In this document: one piece after another, positions 23,003-34,489 of the stretch
Position numbering within the stretch: position 1 is the first letter of the stretch
Layout of the letters: each line of letters opens with the position of its first letter
Origin: Ramazzottius varieornatus
Lineage: Eukaryota > Tardigrada > Eutardigrada > Parachela > Ramazzottiidae
DNA: 64,000 bases
Direction: 5' to 3'
Assembly (NCBI GenBank): GCA_001949185.1
Contig: BDGG01000002.1
Location: forward strand, 2,990,467 to 3,054,466
Made by a program: the position numbers and the translations under genes
Notes under the pieces: model-generated
Seen by the model: only the letters and a program-made list of their open reading frames with translations
Told to the model about the DNA's origin: nothing
The model's database searches: none

Positions 23003-24524
23003 GACATGTTCCCTACTCAGTACGCATCACATTGGAGTACTCTATGCTCTAGCCATGAATGTGGTTCCGTATGGTATGGTATGAAATGGTATGGCAGGAG
23101 AAGCTCCGGTGGCTCTGTTTGGCTGTGCTTACGTGAAACTGCGGGACGCAAGGACCACGGCTGAGGGGCTAAAGCGTAAATGTGCGCTGCGGAAAAAACT
23201 TATTATTGGTTATAACCAGGTCCGTGCTCCTGTCGCTAATCTGGCGCCTCAGCTGCCTATCCCAACTGACGCACTAATCACGGGATACCCCAAGGTCCTC
23301 GCAACAGTGCCAGCGTGTCCGCACCGCACTACAATACTGTATGCTTGGAATCCGGTACTAAAACAATATTGGTAATTTGATTCTATGAATAAGCTCAACT
23401 TTCTTAATCATGTTACAGTAGCCCAGTTTCAACGCGTGTTCTATATTGCCCATATTTTGATTTCTTCATTATGATCAGCTCGGGACATATATATGGAGTA
23501 GTTGAGAGAAAGCATTTGACGCGTATGTTGTCCGCACAAAGTTTCGAGCTGGCTTAGTGGTCAATTTCAACTGTAATTAAAAGATGAGAAAGCGGTGTGA
23601 TGGGGTAAACTTAGGCGCTGAAACATGAGTATCTTCGTTCTGCAACTCTTATTCACGTTTGGCCTACGTACACTTGATCTCAACAACTGTCTCAGGTTTA
23701 ATTACAGCTGGAATTAATTAGCAATACGAGTCGGTGGGCGAGTTGGCGAAGAGTGACGCGAGAAGATTTTGTGCAATTGGTGGGTCCTTTCGTAAAAAAG
23801 CCCTGATGACGTATTACTTGCATGGTCCCGTCGCCTCATACTTGGGTCTATATACAGTAGATTTCCAACACACTGACTTCTGTCTTTAGGATTGATCTTT
23901 CAGTTCCTAACGTTAACTGTATTGCGGTTGGGTCTGATAGCGTAGGCCCTGTTTCGAATAAACGCAATGCCTAAATCAAATCGAAAGTACCATTTTCGGT
24001 CGGCTCATTGGCATATCTACCTGCTCATCTGAGGGATCACACTGTCCTTGACGGAACTCAGAATCCTCAGGGTATGGAACCTGCTCAAACACGTATCCGA
24101 ACCCCATACATCCAACTGATATCACTGCCCAAACTCTAAAGGTCCTTGGACTCGCCCGACCGTCGATATATACCCACCTTTATGTGTACTATCAATAATA
24201 ACACCATGGTATTGACACTTTAGCGAAGCTTCACACTTTGGTAGTTCGGATCAGCGTTATCTTTTGACTGATATCGGAGAGCCCCACGAGCGTGCGACGC
24301 CGCCACGGTCACCTTATTATTACTCTGCGATGAGCAAGTTTAAGCGTCCCGAATTCTCAAAATCATCAGCTTTGTTTGAACTTCCGCGACGAAGGGTAGA
24401 CGTGAGATAACCAATGCGCAGACCGATCCGTAGTAGCGCTACAGATGCAGGATAGTGTTCGCAGAGTTTGGTTTTCGTATCCTCGAACTTGCTTTTGAGA
24501 GTCTTCCAACTACGCTCTATTATA

Positions 24525-25323
24525 ATGGAGAATACCGAAAAGATTACTGCTGGAGAACATCCACCTCCATATCATCAGCAGCAGATACCGACTGGTCCAC
24601 CGCAGCCGCATTCCTATCCTGGGTACGGTACAGGGTATCAGCAGACGACGTACCCTCATGGATATCATCATCCAGCCCAAGACTACGCTCCTGTATCGCA
24701 CGGATACGCGCCTGCACCGCACGGATACGCGCCTCCACCACAAGGATATGCTTCTCATCCTATGAGTTACCCGCATCCGCCACACGCCTGCGCTCCTGCT
24801 CAAAATCAGGTGTCTGTTGTAATTCCAAGAACATTGATCATTCGCACAAACGACGGCCTTGCCGGATGGTAATTTTGATCTTTTCCAGGCTACGAGTTCG
24901 GTAAATGTCCATATTGCCCAAGGGGCCGGTCAGTCCCAACATACCGTGATTCTACAAAAACGGTACGCTGCACCAAACTTCTTTCCTCAATGGACAACAT
25001 TAACATGGAAGGTAGAGACCCCACCATTCTTCCGTTCGGATGCTGCCTATAGCGCAAGCGAAAGTTCGCCAGCGAACCGTGACTGTTTACGACTCACGTG
25101 GAGTGTCGCTGTTGCACGTTACGTTTTCGCTGGCGTACATCCGCATCCGCTGCTGAGGGTACCCGGAAGTTCAAAGAGGGGGGGGGGGGGGGGGTCACAC
25201 CGCAATCGTCCATCGAAAAGCTACACATTCTTCGCAGTTCGCTCTGACCCCGTCAAAACTACTCTGGGCATATACTGTATGATACCTACGTTGAAACCGC
25301 CGGTTTTTTCCGTAGGGGCGTGA
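24525..25323 (+). CDS. Pro/Tyr/His-rich protein with a PPPY motif, gene model uncertain
   Basis: The ATG at 24525 opens a 95-residue exon ending at 24809. It contains a WW-domain-binding PPPY motif near the start (GEHPPPYHQQQ), then a low-complexity tract of HGYAPAPHGYAPPP repeats. A GT donor at 24810 and an acceptor at 24888 join it in frame to ATSSVNVHIAQ and QHTVILQKRY; the frame then stays open to 25323 across a G17 tract, which is probably not all coding. Without splicing the frame stops at 24872. The N-terminus resembles cytosolic tails of LITAF- or BRI3-type membrane proteins, but their Cys-rich C-terminal domain is not found. Function unknown. Confidence 0.45.
25178..25194 (+). repeat. 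Homopolymer G17 tract
   Basis: Seventeen consecutive G residues, the longest homopolymer I see. It could form a G-quadruplex or mark a sequencing-prone site. Confidence 0.9.
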
Positions 25324-25899
25324 ACCATTGCCTGCATTTCATCATTACGCTATTTATTCCTCCCTGGATATTTGTATGGATCTTCTGTGAGTATTGAGAT
25401 AGAGATAATCGTTCCAAATAATATATGCTGACCCTACAAGAATTCCTACTTTAGTGTGTATCACGGATAATTAATCAAGAAGCATACCTTCGAGGTACTC
25501 GTACTACTTTCCTTTTGCATCAACGCTCTCCCACTTGGTAACACAAGTGCTCGCGCAAGAACTTCTTTCCGATAGCAGTAACCTTCGCTACAGAATCCCG
25601 CGCTTTTCTTTTTCCGTTATTTTGTTTCTTGTTTCGTTGGTTAAGAGTTGGGTAGTACCACCCACTCCCATTCACGCTCGCACGACATAAAACATAAGGT
25701 ATGTAACTCAGAAGACATTGTCTCGAGCGAATAAGAACCAGACGACTGAGACCAGTAAATTCAACGACAAACATTTCACGGCGGAGTTACAGCGGATGAA
25801 CTACTTCTTGAAATGAGTTTAGTATCGAGATTTCGCCCTGGGGAAGATAGCTTTCAGTTTAAGCTCAATCGAACAACGTCAGCTTCCATAATACGAATC
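25324..25899. other. Intergenic spacer
   Basis: No gene recognised between the PPPY protein and the tRNA pair. Confidence 0.3.
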
Positions 25900-25970
25900 G
25901 GTTGTATGGTGTAGTGGTAGCACGTCGGACTCTGAATCCGTCGACCCGAGTTCGACCCTCGGTACGACCT
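25900..25970 (+). tRNA. tRNA-Gln (anticodon CTG)
   Basis: Cloverleaf by eye: the acceptor stem GGTTGTA pairs with TACGACC. The D arm contains TGGTGTAGTGGTAGCA (A box), the anticodon loop is CTCTGAA with anticodon CTG, and the T arm contains GTTCGACCC (B box). The 71 bases include the discriminator T. A pol III terminator (TTTTT) follows at 25973-25977. The tRNA-Gln with anticodon TTG lies 750 bases away on the other strand and differs at two positions. Confidence 0.95.
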
Positions 25971-26143
25971 ACCTTTTTGCCAAAATCGTGGTGCTGTAAT
26001 GCTGTTCCCATGTTGCTGACTTTTAAGCCATAGTGAACACATTTTGCAAGAAGGTCGAAGACGTAAGAGAAATAAGGTGATGAGTCGTGGACAAAAGAGT
26101 ACCGGCTCCATAAGAACGTGACTCTGTTGGCTTCTGTATGGAA

Positions 26144-26350
26144 ACACGATGGGTAATTATGGGACAGTGAAGATCATGAGACAGACCTTCTCGCTACGGC
26201 GGTACGCGTTACGGAAACACGTACGTACACAATCGAGTCACACTGATGTACTTTTCGACACTTAGCTACAGTTGAATTTCCGTTTTGCCGTCCTTTCTGC
26301 CTCTCCCTTAATTTTTTGTACTGTCCTATAATATCCATCATGCGTGTACT
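26144..26350 (+). repeat. MITE-like family B copy between the tRNA genes
   Basis: The left end (acacgatgggtaattatggg) and right end (actgtcctataatatccatc) form terminal inverted repeats. The core shares ctcgctacggcggtacg and gaatttccgttttgccgtc with the copies near 9.2 and 38.7 kb. Confidence 0.75.
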
Positions 26351-26720
26351 CCTGTTCAGTGTTATTTTACTATGCAATTAAGATTATTAAAAGTCACGTG
26401 CTAATGTTAAGTCTACGTGATCAGCTGACTGCAAGTAAAATCAATTATCGCTGACACATTTCAATTATTAAAATTGAAATTCGATTTCCTATTATGGATC
26501 AATCACTCAAGCGAACACCAACCCGCACAATTAAAAGGATTTCAGTTATTAGAATCGATTTCCTACTATAATGATTAAAATAACACTGCTCCTATTTATC
26601 GTAACTTTCTTTTTTTCTTCATCCGAAAGAGGAACGTTGAGTCGTTAATGGACCAGATGAAACAGCGGGATAATAAGTCAGCTGATTGCAATGATAGCAT
26701 GTTGAACAGAACAAAAAGTT

Positions 26721-26791
26721 AGGTCATACCGAGGGTCGAACTCGGGTCGACGGATTCAAAGTCCGACGTGCTACCACTACACCATACAACC
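26721..26791 (-). tRNA. tRNA-Gln (anticodon TTG)
   Basis: On the minus strand the gene reads GGTTGTATGGTGTAGTGG at its start. The anticodon loop is CTTTGAA with anticodon TTG, the T arm is GTTCGACCC, and the 3' acceptor strand is TATGACC plus discriminator T. It differs from the plus-strand tRNA-Gln only at the first anticodon base and one acceptor base (G-T for G-C). A TTTTT terminator follows at 26717-26713. Confidence 0.95.
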
Positions 26792-27253
26792 ACTTGGTAA
26801 CAATGAATGGAAAGTTATCGTTTCAAGACAACATTAAACCAGTTGTCTCCGCAGGCAAAATTTTGTCGCACGTGTGAGAAGACAAACGTGTAATTTGTCA
26901 GGTACATACATCGCACATTTTTGTTGCATGTTGATAGGTTTCGGAAATTAAAATCTGTAAGGTAACTTGCAAGTTACGTTATCTTCTCGTTCCCGAACTT
27001 TTGTGTTCTTAGTGCAACTGACGAGTGACGATCTCGTTTTGATGAGTCAGCAACATTCCCCGCCGTTGCGCTGTTCAGCCTTGATTTATTGATTAACTAC
27101 TGCAGTTGGTCTATCGGCTGATTGGTTAACGCTTATCGCTTGATTGAGAAGCACGTCCAAATCTTCTTCACCATAGTTTTCTAACTTTTCTTACCGTCCC
27201 CCACCTCCTGTTCCTGCACTACTCGATCAAACCTTTGAAACATCTGTACACGA
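26792..27253. other. Intergenic spacer upstream of PRPF39
   Basis: AT-rich sequence with no gene. The PRPF39 promoter should lie near the right end, but I see no TATA element. Confidence 0.3.
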
Positions 27254-30200
27254 ATGGACATTCCTCTCCCACCGGAACTAATGGACATCCCGGAGCCAGC
27301 TACCGAGGACGACGCAGCTGGTAACGCCGATGAAGCCAAAAATGGCGATAACGAAGAGGCTGCCGTCAAGACTGAACCTTGGTCCGATGATGGCTCGGAG
27401 ACTGTACTAGGAGCAGCAGCAGTGACTGGGGATAGGGAGAAAGCCACACTACGCGTCTTACCTTCGCCGGGAGCAACACATGCTGGAGCTCCCAAAGATC
27501 CAGACGTGGCCAAGCCAGCCGAGCTGAAGAAATTGTGGAAGCCCGTGCGCAGTAACCCTTCGGACTTCACTGCATGGACGGTCCTTCTCGCTTACGTCGA
27601 GCAGCAGGTAACGGAAATCTTTGAAGCTCACGGAGTAATATGTGATCTCGCACAGGAAAGTGCTGTCTGAAGGTCGAAGAATCATTGAATCGTACGATCA
27701 CGATATTGTGCTCGCTGTCATCCATGACCTCACGGTTAGTTCTGTCTGGATCGCGAAGAATCCGTCTATGGAGTCTAACATCCTGACGTCATTGGCGAAT
27801 TACCCCGGAAGATGGGTGGCAGTTTGCTGGAAGGCCTACGCGCTTTGCAGTGTTGTGGGTGCTTCGCCCACCCATTTTCGGCGTGCTCGTAGGACTTGCT
27901 GCTAGAAATGTTTTCGTTTGCTTATTGATTTGTATTGACTGTTGACGGACTTCTGATTTTGGTAATTTGTTTTGCAGGATCAAATTGGTTTCATCCGAGA
28001 AGCCTACGATGGCTTCTTCCAGCGCTATCCATACTGTTACGGCTACTGGAAGAAATACTCCGAGATGGAGATGAAGCATGGCTCGCCCGAGCAGGCTGAA
28101 ATGGTTTGTGAAACAAGCAAGCGCGACTCGCTGGCTTGATTTCTCTCGAAATTCAAAGTCCCAGTTCTTTTCTTGACCGATATGCCGTTGATGGCTGTCC
28201 CTAATTTACTCCATAGAAGACCATGGAAAGAAAACAGAGCAGGCCTGTCTGTAAATGTCGTTAAGTCAGAGACTGCCACGAGAGAGAGGAGCGTCTCTTA
28301 TTTCACGGTGGTAAAAACTTCACTTTTTCTCTTCAAATTTTTCTTCAAAGCCGTGAAGGCACCACTCCACTCCACTTACTAACCTCGTGTTTTCTCGTGA
28401 ACCATCCAGGTTTTGGAACAAGGTGTGGTGGCTTGTCCGTTGAGCGTCGAGCTGTGGACGTTCTATGTGGACTTCTCCAAGGAACGCTACAAGGGAACCG
28501 TCGCTGGTGAAGGCCGTATCAGGGAGTAAGTTCCAAACATACCTATCATACCTCCATCCATCAACCTCTACCTTTCCTTCGCAGGATTTACGAACGAGCT
28601 ATCGCAGCCGTGGGCTTGGACTTCAAGTCTGATGAGCTGTGGGACGTCTACGCTCAGTGGGAACGTTCGTTAGGTCAGCACCGAAACGTCGTGGGTATCT
28701 ACGAGCGCCTCATTCGCATTCCTACCCTACATTACAGACGCCACTTCGATGAGTACGTTCATCGAGAAAAAAAATCTGGTAATCCGGCAGAGTTGGTTGG
28801 AATCTATCTGCTGTTTTTCCTGCAGACTACAACAGTCTCTCCTGGTCGCCTCCGTAAAGGAGCTGATCAGTGCCGAAGAGTATGAAACGCTTTTGGCTTC
28901 TGTACCTGAGGTAGGCCGGTCTTTCACCAGCATTTCCGTTTCACTTTTACGTGCGTGAAGAATTGTGTGGTGCAATTTCAGAAAGAATCCATGGAGTTGA
29001 TGTTCGGTCAAGAGAAAATGAAGGTAAGATCGAGACAGAACACAAAGGAAATCGATGACGGTAAAGCGAGGTTCCGAAAGAGGAACACGGACTTTGTGTC
29101 GGTAACAACGGAAGCGTTTGTTTTGATAGGGAGAGGACGCCGAAGCTTTCGTTCGCAATATGGCCATCGAATCGCGTCGGACTCTGTACAAAGAGACCGA
29201 GAAGGAAGCCAGCAAGCGTTGGGCTTTCGAAGAGAACATTCGTCGACCATATTTCCATGTTCGTCCCTTGGAGAACAACCAGCTCAAGAACTGGAACGAC
29301 TACCTGGACTTCGAGATCGCTGAGGGTCAACAGAACCGCATTGTATTCCTCTTCGAGAGGTGTCTTGTTGCCTGCGCACTGTATGAAGATTTCTGGCGAA
29401 AAGTAGGTCCTTTCTTTTATTTTCACTTGCTTCTCTTCCATCAACTGAACATCGGTTTCTCTTTGTAGTACATCGGCTACCTCACGATAGAGTCACTAAC
29501 CGACTACATTCGATATGCCTATCAGCGTGTCTGCACATACCATCTTCCCAGCAAGACGGGCCTGCATCTGGACTGGGCCACCTTCGAAGAAATGCAAGGT
29601 ATGGCAAATTTGATTCTTGAAACAGAATGAGACGTGGGCAAACGACTGGAACCAGATCGTTTCCTCAAGCGACGCACGGTGATAGTGATACTGGCAGAAA
29701 GCGTGTGCCACTTGGGAAAGCTGACGAGATCGTCGGCTCAAGTGGCGCACGGTTCAGCCAATATGCCTGAAAACATGCGCCACTTGGGTAAACGATCTGA
29801 GACGAGGTGATTTGCCGAGCTCCCAAATATCGAAGTTATTTTTATGCTATTTTGTTTGCAGGGAATATTGCCGGCGCAACGGCAGCGCTCCAGAATGGAT
29901 TGAGGCATCTGCCGAACAAGGCCATTCTTTCACTACGGCAGCTCGGTCTGACGCGGCGGACGAGATTGCGAGAAGCCTCCAGCAATGCCGAGGACGTGAA
30001 AGCCGACTCGGACGCCATCACGGAAGCTGTTCAAGAGCAATACGCCAAGATCATCAACGAGGCAGAAGATGCCGGGCTAGCGGAGTTCTTCCTGCTGAAG
30101 CAGGCCCAGTATTGGCTAAAGATGAAGGGGGATAAGGACAAAGCCATGGAAATACTACGGGCTGGACTAAAACTTGATCCTGTAAGCACGGTGAATACAG

Positions 30201-31167
30201 TAAAGAATGTGGGTGGGGTGAATTTATGAGTTTTCCTTTTGTTGCAGACGAGCATTCCTGTGTTGACGGCATTGATCGACTGTGAGCTGCACCAGATACC
30301 TCTCAACCTTCCAGCCGTCGCGGCACTCTTTGACGAAATTACAGAAATGGAACAACTCAATCCTGACCAGAAAGCCGAATTCCTCGAGAGAAAGATTTGC
30401 TTTCTTGAAGACTTCAGCACAGACGTCCGAGAGTAAGTCCACATATAAGGCTGTTTCCGCAAGATTCTTACGAACCTGCATACCATCTCTTGTTGAGCAG
30501 CTTCGAGTAGGATGTATGCAGGTCCTTGACCGTCTTGTTGACCAGTTATGTCACTTCGCTGTCACGCACCTGCACATGTACGTGCGAATGTTATCGCGAT
30601 AACCTACGTATGCAGATTCCTGATGTTTTGCTGTGTTGCCTTTTCATTCAAGAATGTCGGTTTTATAGGATTGCCGCTGCCCACCAGCGGTACTACGAAC
30701 TAAACGGTAAAACCACCAGAGGTCGAAAAAGAGGCTTCGGTGAGGTGGATGTGGAAGATGGTCTGAGCGACGGAGTACCACCGGCCGGTGCGAAACACGG
30801 AGCGCCAGCCATGCACGGACAGTTCCCTGGACCTGGTCTGATGCAGCCTCCTGCTGGAACAGTGCCAGGTTACTTCCCACCACCGACCAGCATGCCGGCA
30901 CCCATGATGGCTGGTGGATGGCCTGCCGCTGCACCTCCCATGGTAAGTGATAACTTTTCACTATGGAGAGACGTGAACCAACGAAAAGTTTGCGAGAATT
31001 GAGAAATTGGAGTTTCACTGGGACTTTCCTTCTTGTAGGCTGCTCCAGGGTATCCTGCCTATGGCGCTTCAACCGCTCATGCTCCGGCTTGGCCGGGTTA
31101 CGGCGCACCACAACAGCAGCACCATGCACCTCCTCCGGCTTGGAACTATCAAGCTGCCGTCTCTTGA
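27254..31167 (+). CDS. PRPF39: Pre-mRNA processing factor 39 (U1 snRNP-associated HAT-repeat protein)
   Basis: Twelve exons (27254-27607, 27978-28103, 28410-28525, 28585-28752, 28826-28910, 28982-29023, 29130-29402, 29469-29598, 29862-30181, 30248-30432, 30669-30942, 31039-31167) give 733 residues. After an acidic N-terminus, HAT repeats begin with [18 protein letters not shown] and [51 protein letters not shown] and [18 protein letters not shown] are near-identical to the family. The C-terminus is Gly/Pro/Tyr/Ala-rich with WPGYGAP-type motifs. PRPF39 is a nuclear splicing factor; yeast Prp39 with Prp42 helps U1 snRNP bind 5' splice sites. Foldback repeats sit in two introns. Confidence 0.96.
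29650..29822. repeat. Foldback repeat family A, two adjacent copies (PRPF39 intron)
   Basis: The first unit runs from cagatcgtttcctcaagcga to gtgccacttgggaaagc. The second has gctcaagtggcgcacggttc and catgcgccacttgggtaaac, with a tgatttgccgagctccca flank. Confidence 0.85.
30476..30612. repeat. Foldback repeat family D (PRPF39 intron)
   Basis: gaacctgcatacc and gatgtatgcaggtccttga form an inverted pair, and a further cacctgcacatgtacgtg and tacgtatgcag lie just downstream. The same CCTGCATAC/GTATGCAGG pairs occur in the esterase introns near 50.4 and 52.7 kb. Confidence 0.6.
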
Positions 31168-31621
31168 GGCCTTCACCCACTGTCTTGTGAGTAACTCCGT
31201 TTGTGCTAAAGCTTTACACAGCATAGCGTTTCTTGACTAATTCTTCTGTACTGTAATGATAATTTTCTTTGACTAGAAAACTTTTAGATGACCGTTGTTA
31301 ACCTTATTTAAAGTTATTCTTGTCAATCAATATTTCTGTCAGTGTCATTCATGATACCTCTGTGCACTTGTTGTTGTGGAAGTGAAAACGAAAGTTTAAC
31401 CACGTCGGCTTTGTTACGACATCAGACAAATGAGTTGTTTTGAACTTGCACTTGGACCGGTTTGTCACCATTGTCGTACCGATTACGATCTTGTTTGTGC
31501 GTCTTGTGGAACTTCCTGCGTTACCCTCTTTCCGCTGTCAGTGTGATACTTTGCCTAACAGCTGAACGTGGAAAAGCTAGATTGGTTGTCTTTGCTTGGT
31601 TTTTTCGCGTTTGATTCCGGG
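31168..31621. other. Intergenic spacer
   Basis: PRPF39 3' flank and lipase upstream region. No element recognised. Confidence 0.3.
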
Positions 31622-33249
31622 ATGAGGCTGTTCGGTGTGCTTTTCGTGGTTTCCGCCTTGAGCATAGATCGTGTCGCGCCCTCTTTGCTGTCATGGCTGA
31701 CCGGTGGATCCGCCAGCAACAACGGTCCTTTGGACACTGGACGTCTGGCTATGTACCTCAATACTCGACGGAATCCTTCGAAAGCTGAAGCCCTGGACGT
31801 TGAGAATCCAGCTTCCGTGAGAAGCTCGAAGTTCCTGGCCAGTAAACCGGTTGTAGTGCTGATCCATGGATATTCGGACCTGTACTCCCGCTCTTGGTGG
31901 AGCGTAAGTTGCTTTTCCACTCCTGTTCTCCTTGGGCAGTTGTGTATTTCCCTGCTTTGCAGGATATAGTCACGGAATTTTTGCAAGCTGAAGATTTAAA
32001 CGTGTTCCGGCTGGACTGGTGTGAGTGATGGAATGGTTCTCACTACTGCGTGAAACGCATGTTTTCTGGTGTGCCCGTTTTCGAAATTTCATTGTATCAT
32101 AGCTGCTGGAAACCGTCCGCCATACTCGACAGCCACGACCAACGCCGTCGCAGTAGGAGAGTACCTTTCCGACTTCTTGCTGGCTCTCGTTCAAGCTGGA
32201 GTACGGCCAGACCACATCTACCTGGTCGGCCATAGGTAAGCAGCAGAAGTCGCAAGAAACTCATTGAATTTTTGTCTTTTGTGTCGGTGACTATAATGTT
32301 TGCCCACGCTTTAGCTTAGGGTGCCACCTTGCGGGATATGCCGGTAAAGCATTTAAGAAGAACAGTGGCTCGCAGATTGGACGTATAACTGGCCTGGACC
32401 CAGCTGGTCCTTCTTTCACCAATAGCCCTGTTAGTAAACGCCTGGATTCGAGCGACGCAACATACGTAGACACGGTAATGAACGACGAAGCTTATCAGAA
32501 TGCCATACCCGATTTTTGATAGACTTCACGTTGTTTCACTTCCGCCTCCTTCGCAGATCGTGACAGACAGTGGTAATTACGGGTCTACAACCAAAATGGG
32601 CCACCTGAGTACGTTGCTGTTGTTCTCACATTCGTTCATGCTGAGAGAATGAACTGACGTTGAATTTTTCCAGACTTTTATCCGAATGGTGGAAGAAAAC
32701 AGCCAGGATGCCGTCAAGGGTAAATGAAGTCTAAGCGAGCTACACCAAACTTTTTCTGTGTTTTCATCTGCCGAAGATTCCCTGGATAGGTAATGCCTGG
32801 TTTGTTCCAAAACATAGGCTCACTCTGTACAACTGCAACCATGCTCGGGCCTTGGGCTATTTCACCGGTGAGAACAGAGAATTCTGTTGGCATACCTCTA
32901 GCGTCGAAAGGGGAAACGTACACTTCGACTATGAGGATCTCTTTGCAGAGAGTATCAACAATAAAGCGTGCACGATGACGGGTCATATCTGTGATAGCTA
33001 CGAAAAGGTACGTGGAATAACCATGGATCTGAATGAACTACACAAGGGGACCGGTTTTCGGGTGACCATATAGCACTGATTGCACGTGCTCTCTTGTTGC
33101 AGTTTCTTCAAGGGGGATGCAACCAGTGTAGCGCGGATACCTGTACACCAATGGGATACCATGCCAATATCAGGATAGCTGACAGGTCGCGCGGTCCGGT
33201 GTCTTTCTACCTCACAACCAGTGGAAGTTCGCCGTACTGCCGCATCTGA
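31622..33249 (+). CDS. Pancreatic-type triacylglycerol lipase (secreted)
   Basis: Eight exons (31622-31903, 31963-32020, 32103-32235, 32315-32474, 32557-32608, 32674-32719, 32818-33007, 33103-33249) give 355 residues, the single-domain size of invertebrate lipases. The ATG at 31622 starts a signal peptide (MRLFGVLFVVSALS). KPVVVLIHGYSD supplies the oxyanion strand. The nucleophile elbow GHSLGCHLAGYAG gives Ser158. GLDPAGPSF gives Asp186, and LYNCNHARALGYF gives His252, so the triad is complete. The hallmark NFYPNGGRKQPGC is present, followed by Cys-rich GCNQCSADTC. It should hydrolyse acylglycerols or phospholipids outside the cell; which substrate is not visible. A full-length C-terminal PLAT domain is absent. 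Confidence 0.95.
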
Positions 33250-33411
33250 ACATAAAATTATTCTGCCGATCGGCAGAAGTACAGTAGTATCCGCGCGAAA
33301 GATGTACAGTACATGATTTCATAAGCACCATACTGTATTGGTCACCGAGAGAACGTTATCGTAAAGAGAAAAGAAAAATAAGGAGCGTGTTTCTGAGTTG
33401 CAATAGGGGTA

Positions 33412-33692
33412 CTAAATAAAGCTGCTTGCGAACCGTATCCAGCGGAGAGAGCGAACTTTCTGGTTGTGTTCACGATTCAACAACATGACCTCAGCTGGTT
33501 TCGTTCGCGGCTGTCGGTACCGCACAGTCTGAATATTGCGCCTCATCCTACCCAGACGGTCGAGTGAATAGCTGAACACCCAAGGTCCAAATGCAAACCT
33601 TCCGTGGCGACGATCGCTGCAATCCGGGTCCTTCCACCAGCTAAAGTTGAGACCATCGCGATGACACGCGTACGTCTTGGGACGAGTAGAAT
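33412..33692 (-). CDS. Possible terminal exon of an unidentified minus-strand gene
   Basis: An open stretch follows a good acceptor (cacattccag) and ends in a stop at 33412. It reads DSTRPKTYACHRDGLNFSWW, then DPDCSDRRHGRFAFGPW, and becomes basic. Composition looks protein-like (two Cys, aromatic-rich), but I cannot connect an upstream exon with confidence. A signal-like frame starting at 34177 (MRIRYFFCAFWLIAARP) is a candidate first exon with no matching donor. No family recognised. Confidence 0.35.
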
Positions 33693-34489
33693 CTGGAATG
33701 TGAGAGCATCTCACAAACGGTCCAATCTAGACGGTTCTTATTTACATCGATGTCAAATATCGATGTTAGCCTGTGACGCCTATTTCATATAATTTTTGTT
33801 GACATGATGTGTGCTTTTTATCGTTATCTCTTGTTGAAACCTTTATAGCTTTTGGTTTTGTTTTCGGAAACTATGGCTGGAATTATGTTTCGTGTTTGCA
33901 TTTTCCCTGTATTTATCCAAAGTCATGGTCATGACCGTCCGTGCTCCCGTTGCGGGTCCGGCCTGACGGACCACAGCTCTCCTGAGTTGTACTGTACTTT
34001 GAGGAGTCTGGACGGAATTTTCCAAGCTCTGTCGCCGACACGGAAGAAAACGTCGAAACTTTGTTCCGTACGTACGTGAAGGTCGCTGTGGTGTGGCTCG
34101 CATGGTGATGGACGATCAACTGGCACAGGCCGCGCAGCAATCAACCAGAACGCGCAAAAGAAATATCGGATCCTCATAGTGCATTGGGGCCAGTAAGACA
34201 GCTAGCTTCAGAATCCGTTGGGGAGGGCCGGTTTGTTTTTGAGGGCACTTGCAATTGGAGACCAAACGATCGGATCGAGCAGGGTTTCTGCAGACATCGA
34301 AGCGATTTGGAGGTGGAAATTCCTTCTTGCCCTCTTTTCGTTGTCCATCCGCTAACCGTGGAATGGATATTGCTGGCAGGAGCAGGTGTTATGCTTCTTT
34401 CTTCTGTATTTCAGTCTCGAGACGAAGAGGCCGGCAATGCACACCACACGGCCGCTGTCCACCACATAAGCTCAAACGATTAAAACCAG

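Larger units (their letters stand above)
21183..24524. other. Gene-poor region with a hairpin and a transposase relic
   Basis: Beyond the hairpin at 21665-21770 and the transposase-like remnant near 22364-23002, I find no supported gene. A short simple run (tggtatggtatgaaatggta) occurs near 23068. The rest looks like ordinary spacer. Confidence 0.35.

Noticed and set aside
25900-26791. tRNA-derived SINE instead of functional tRNA genes
   Set aside because: Both genes have intact cloverleafs, A and B boxes and immediate pol III T5 terminators, with no repeated tail.
27642-27905. Open frame in PRPF39 intron 1
   Set aside because: PRPF39 continues directly from EQQ at 27607 to [10 protein letters not shown] at 27978. 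Including the intervening frame would break the family alignment and introduce a stop.
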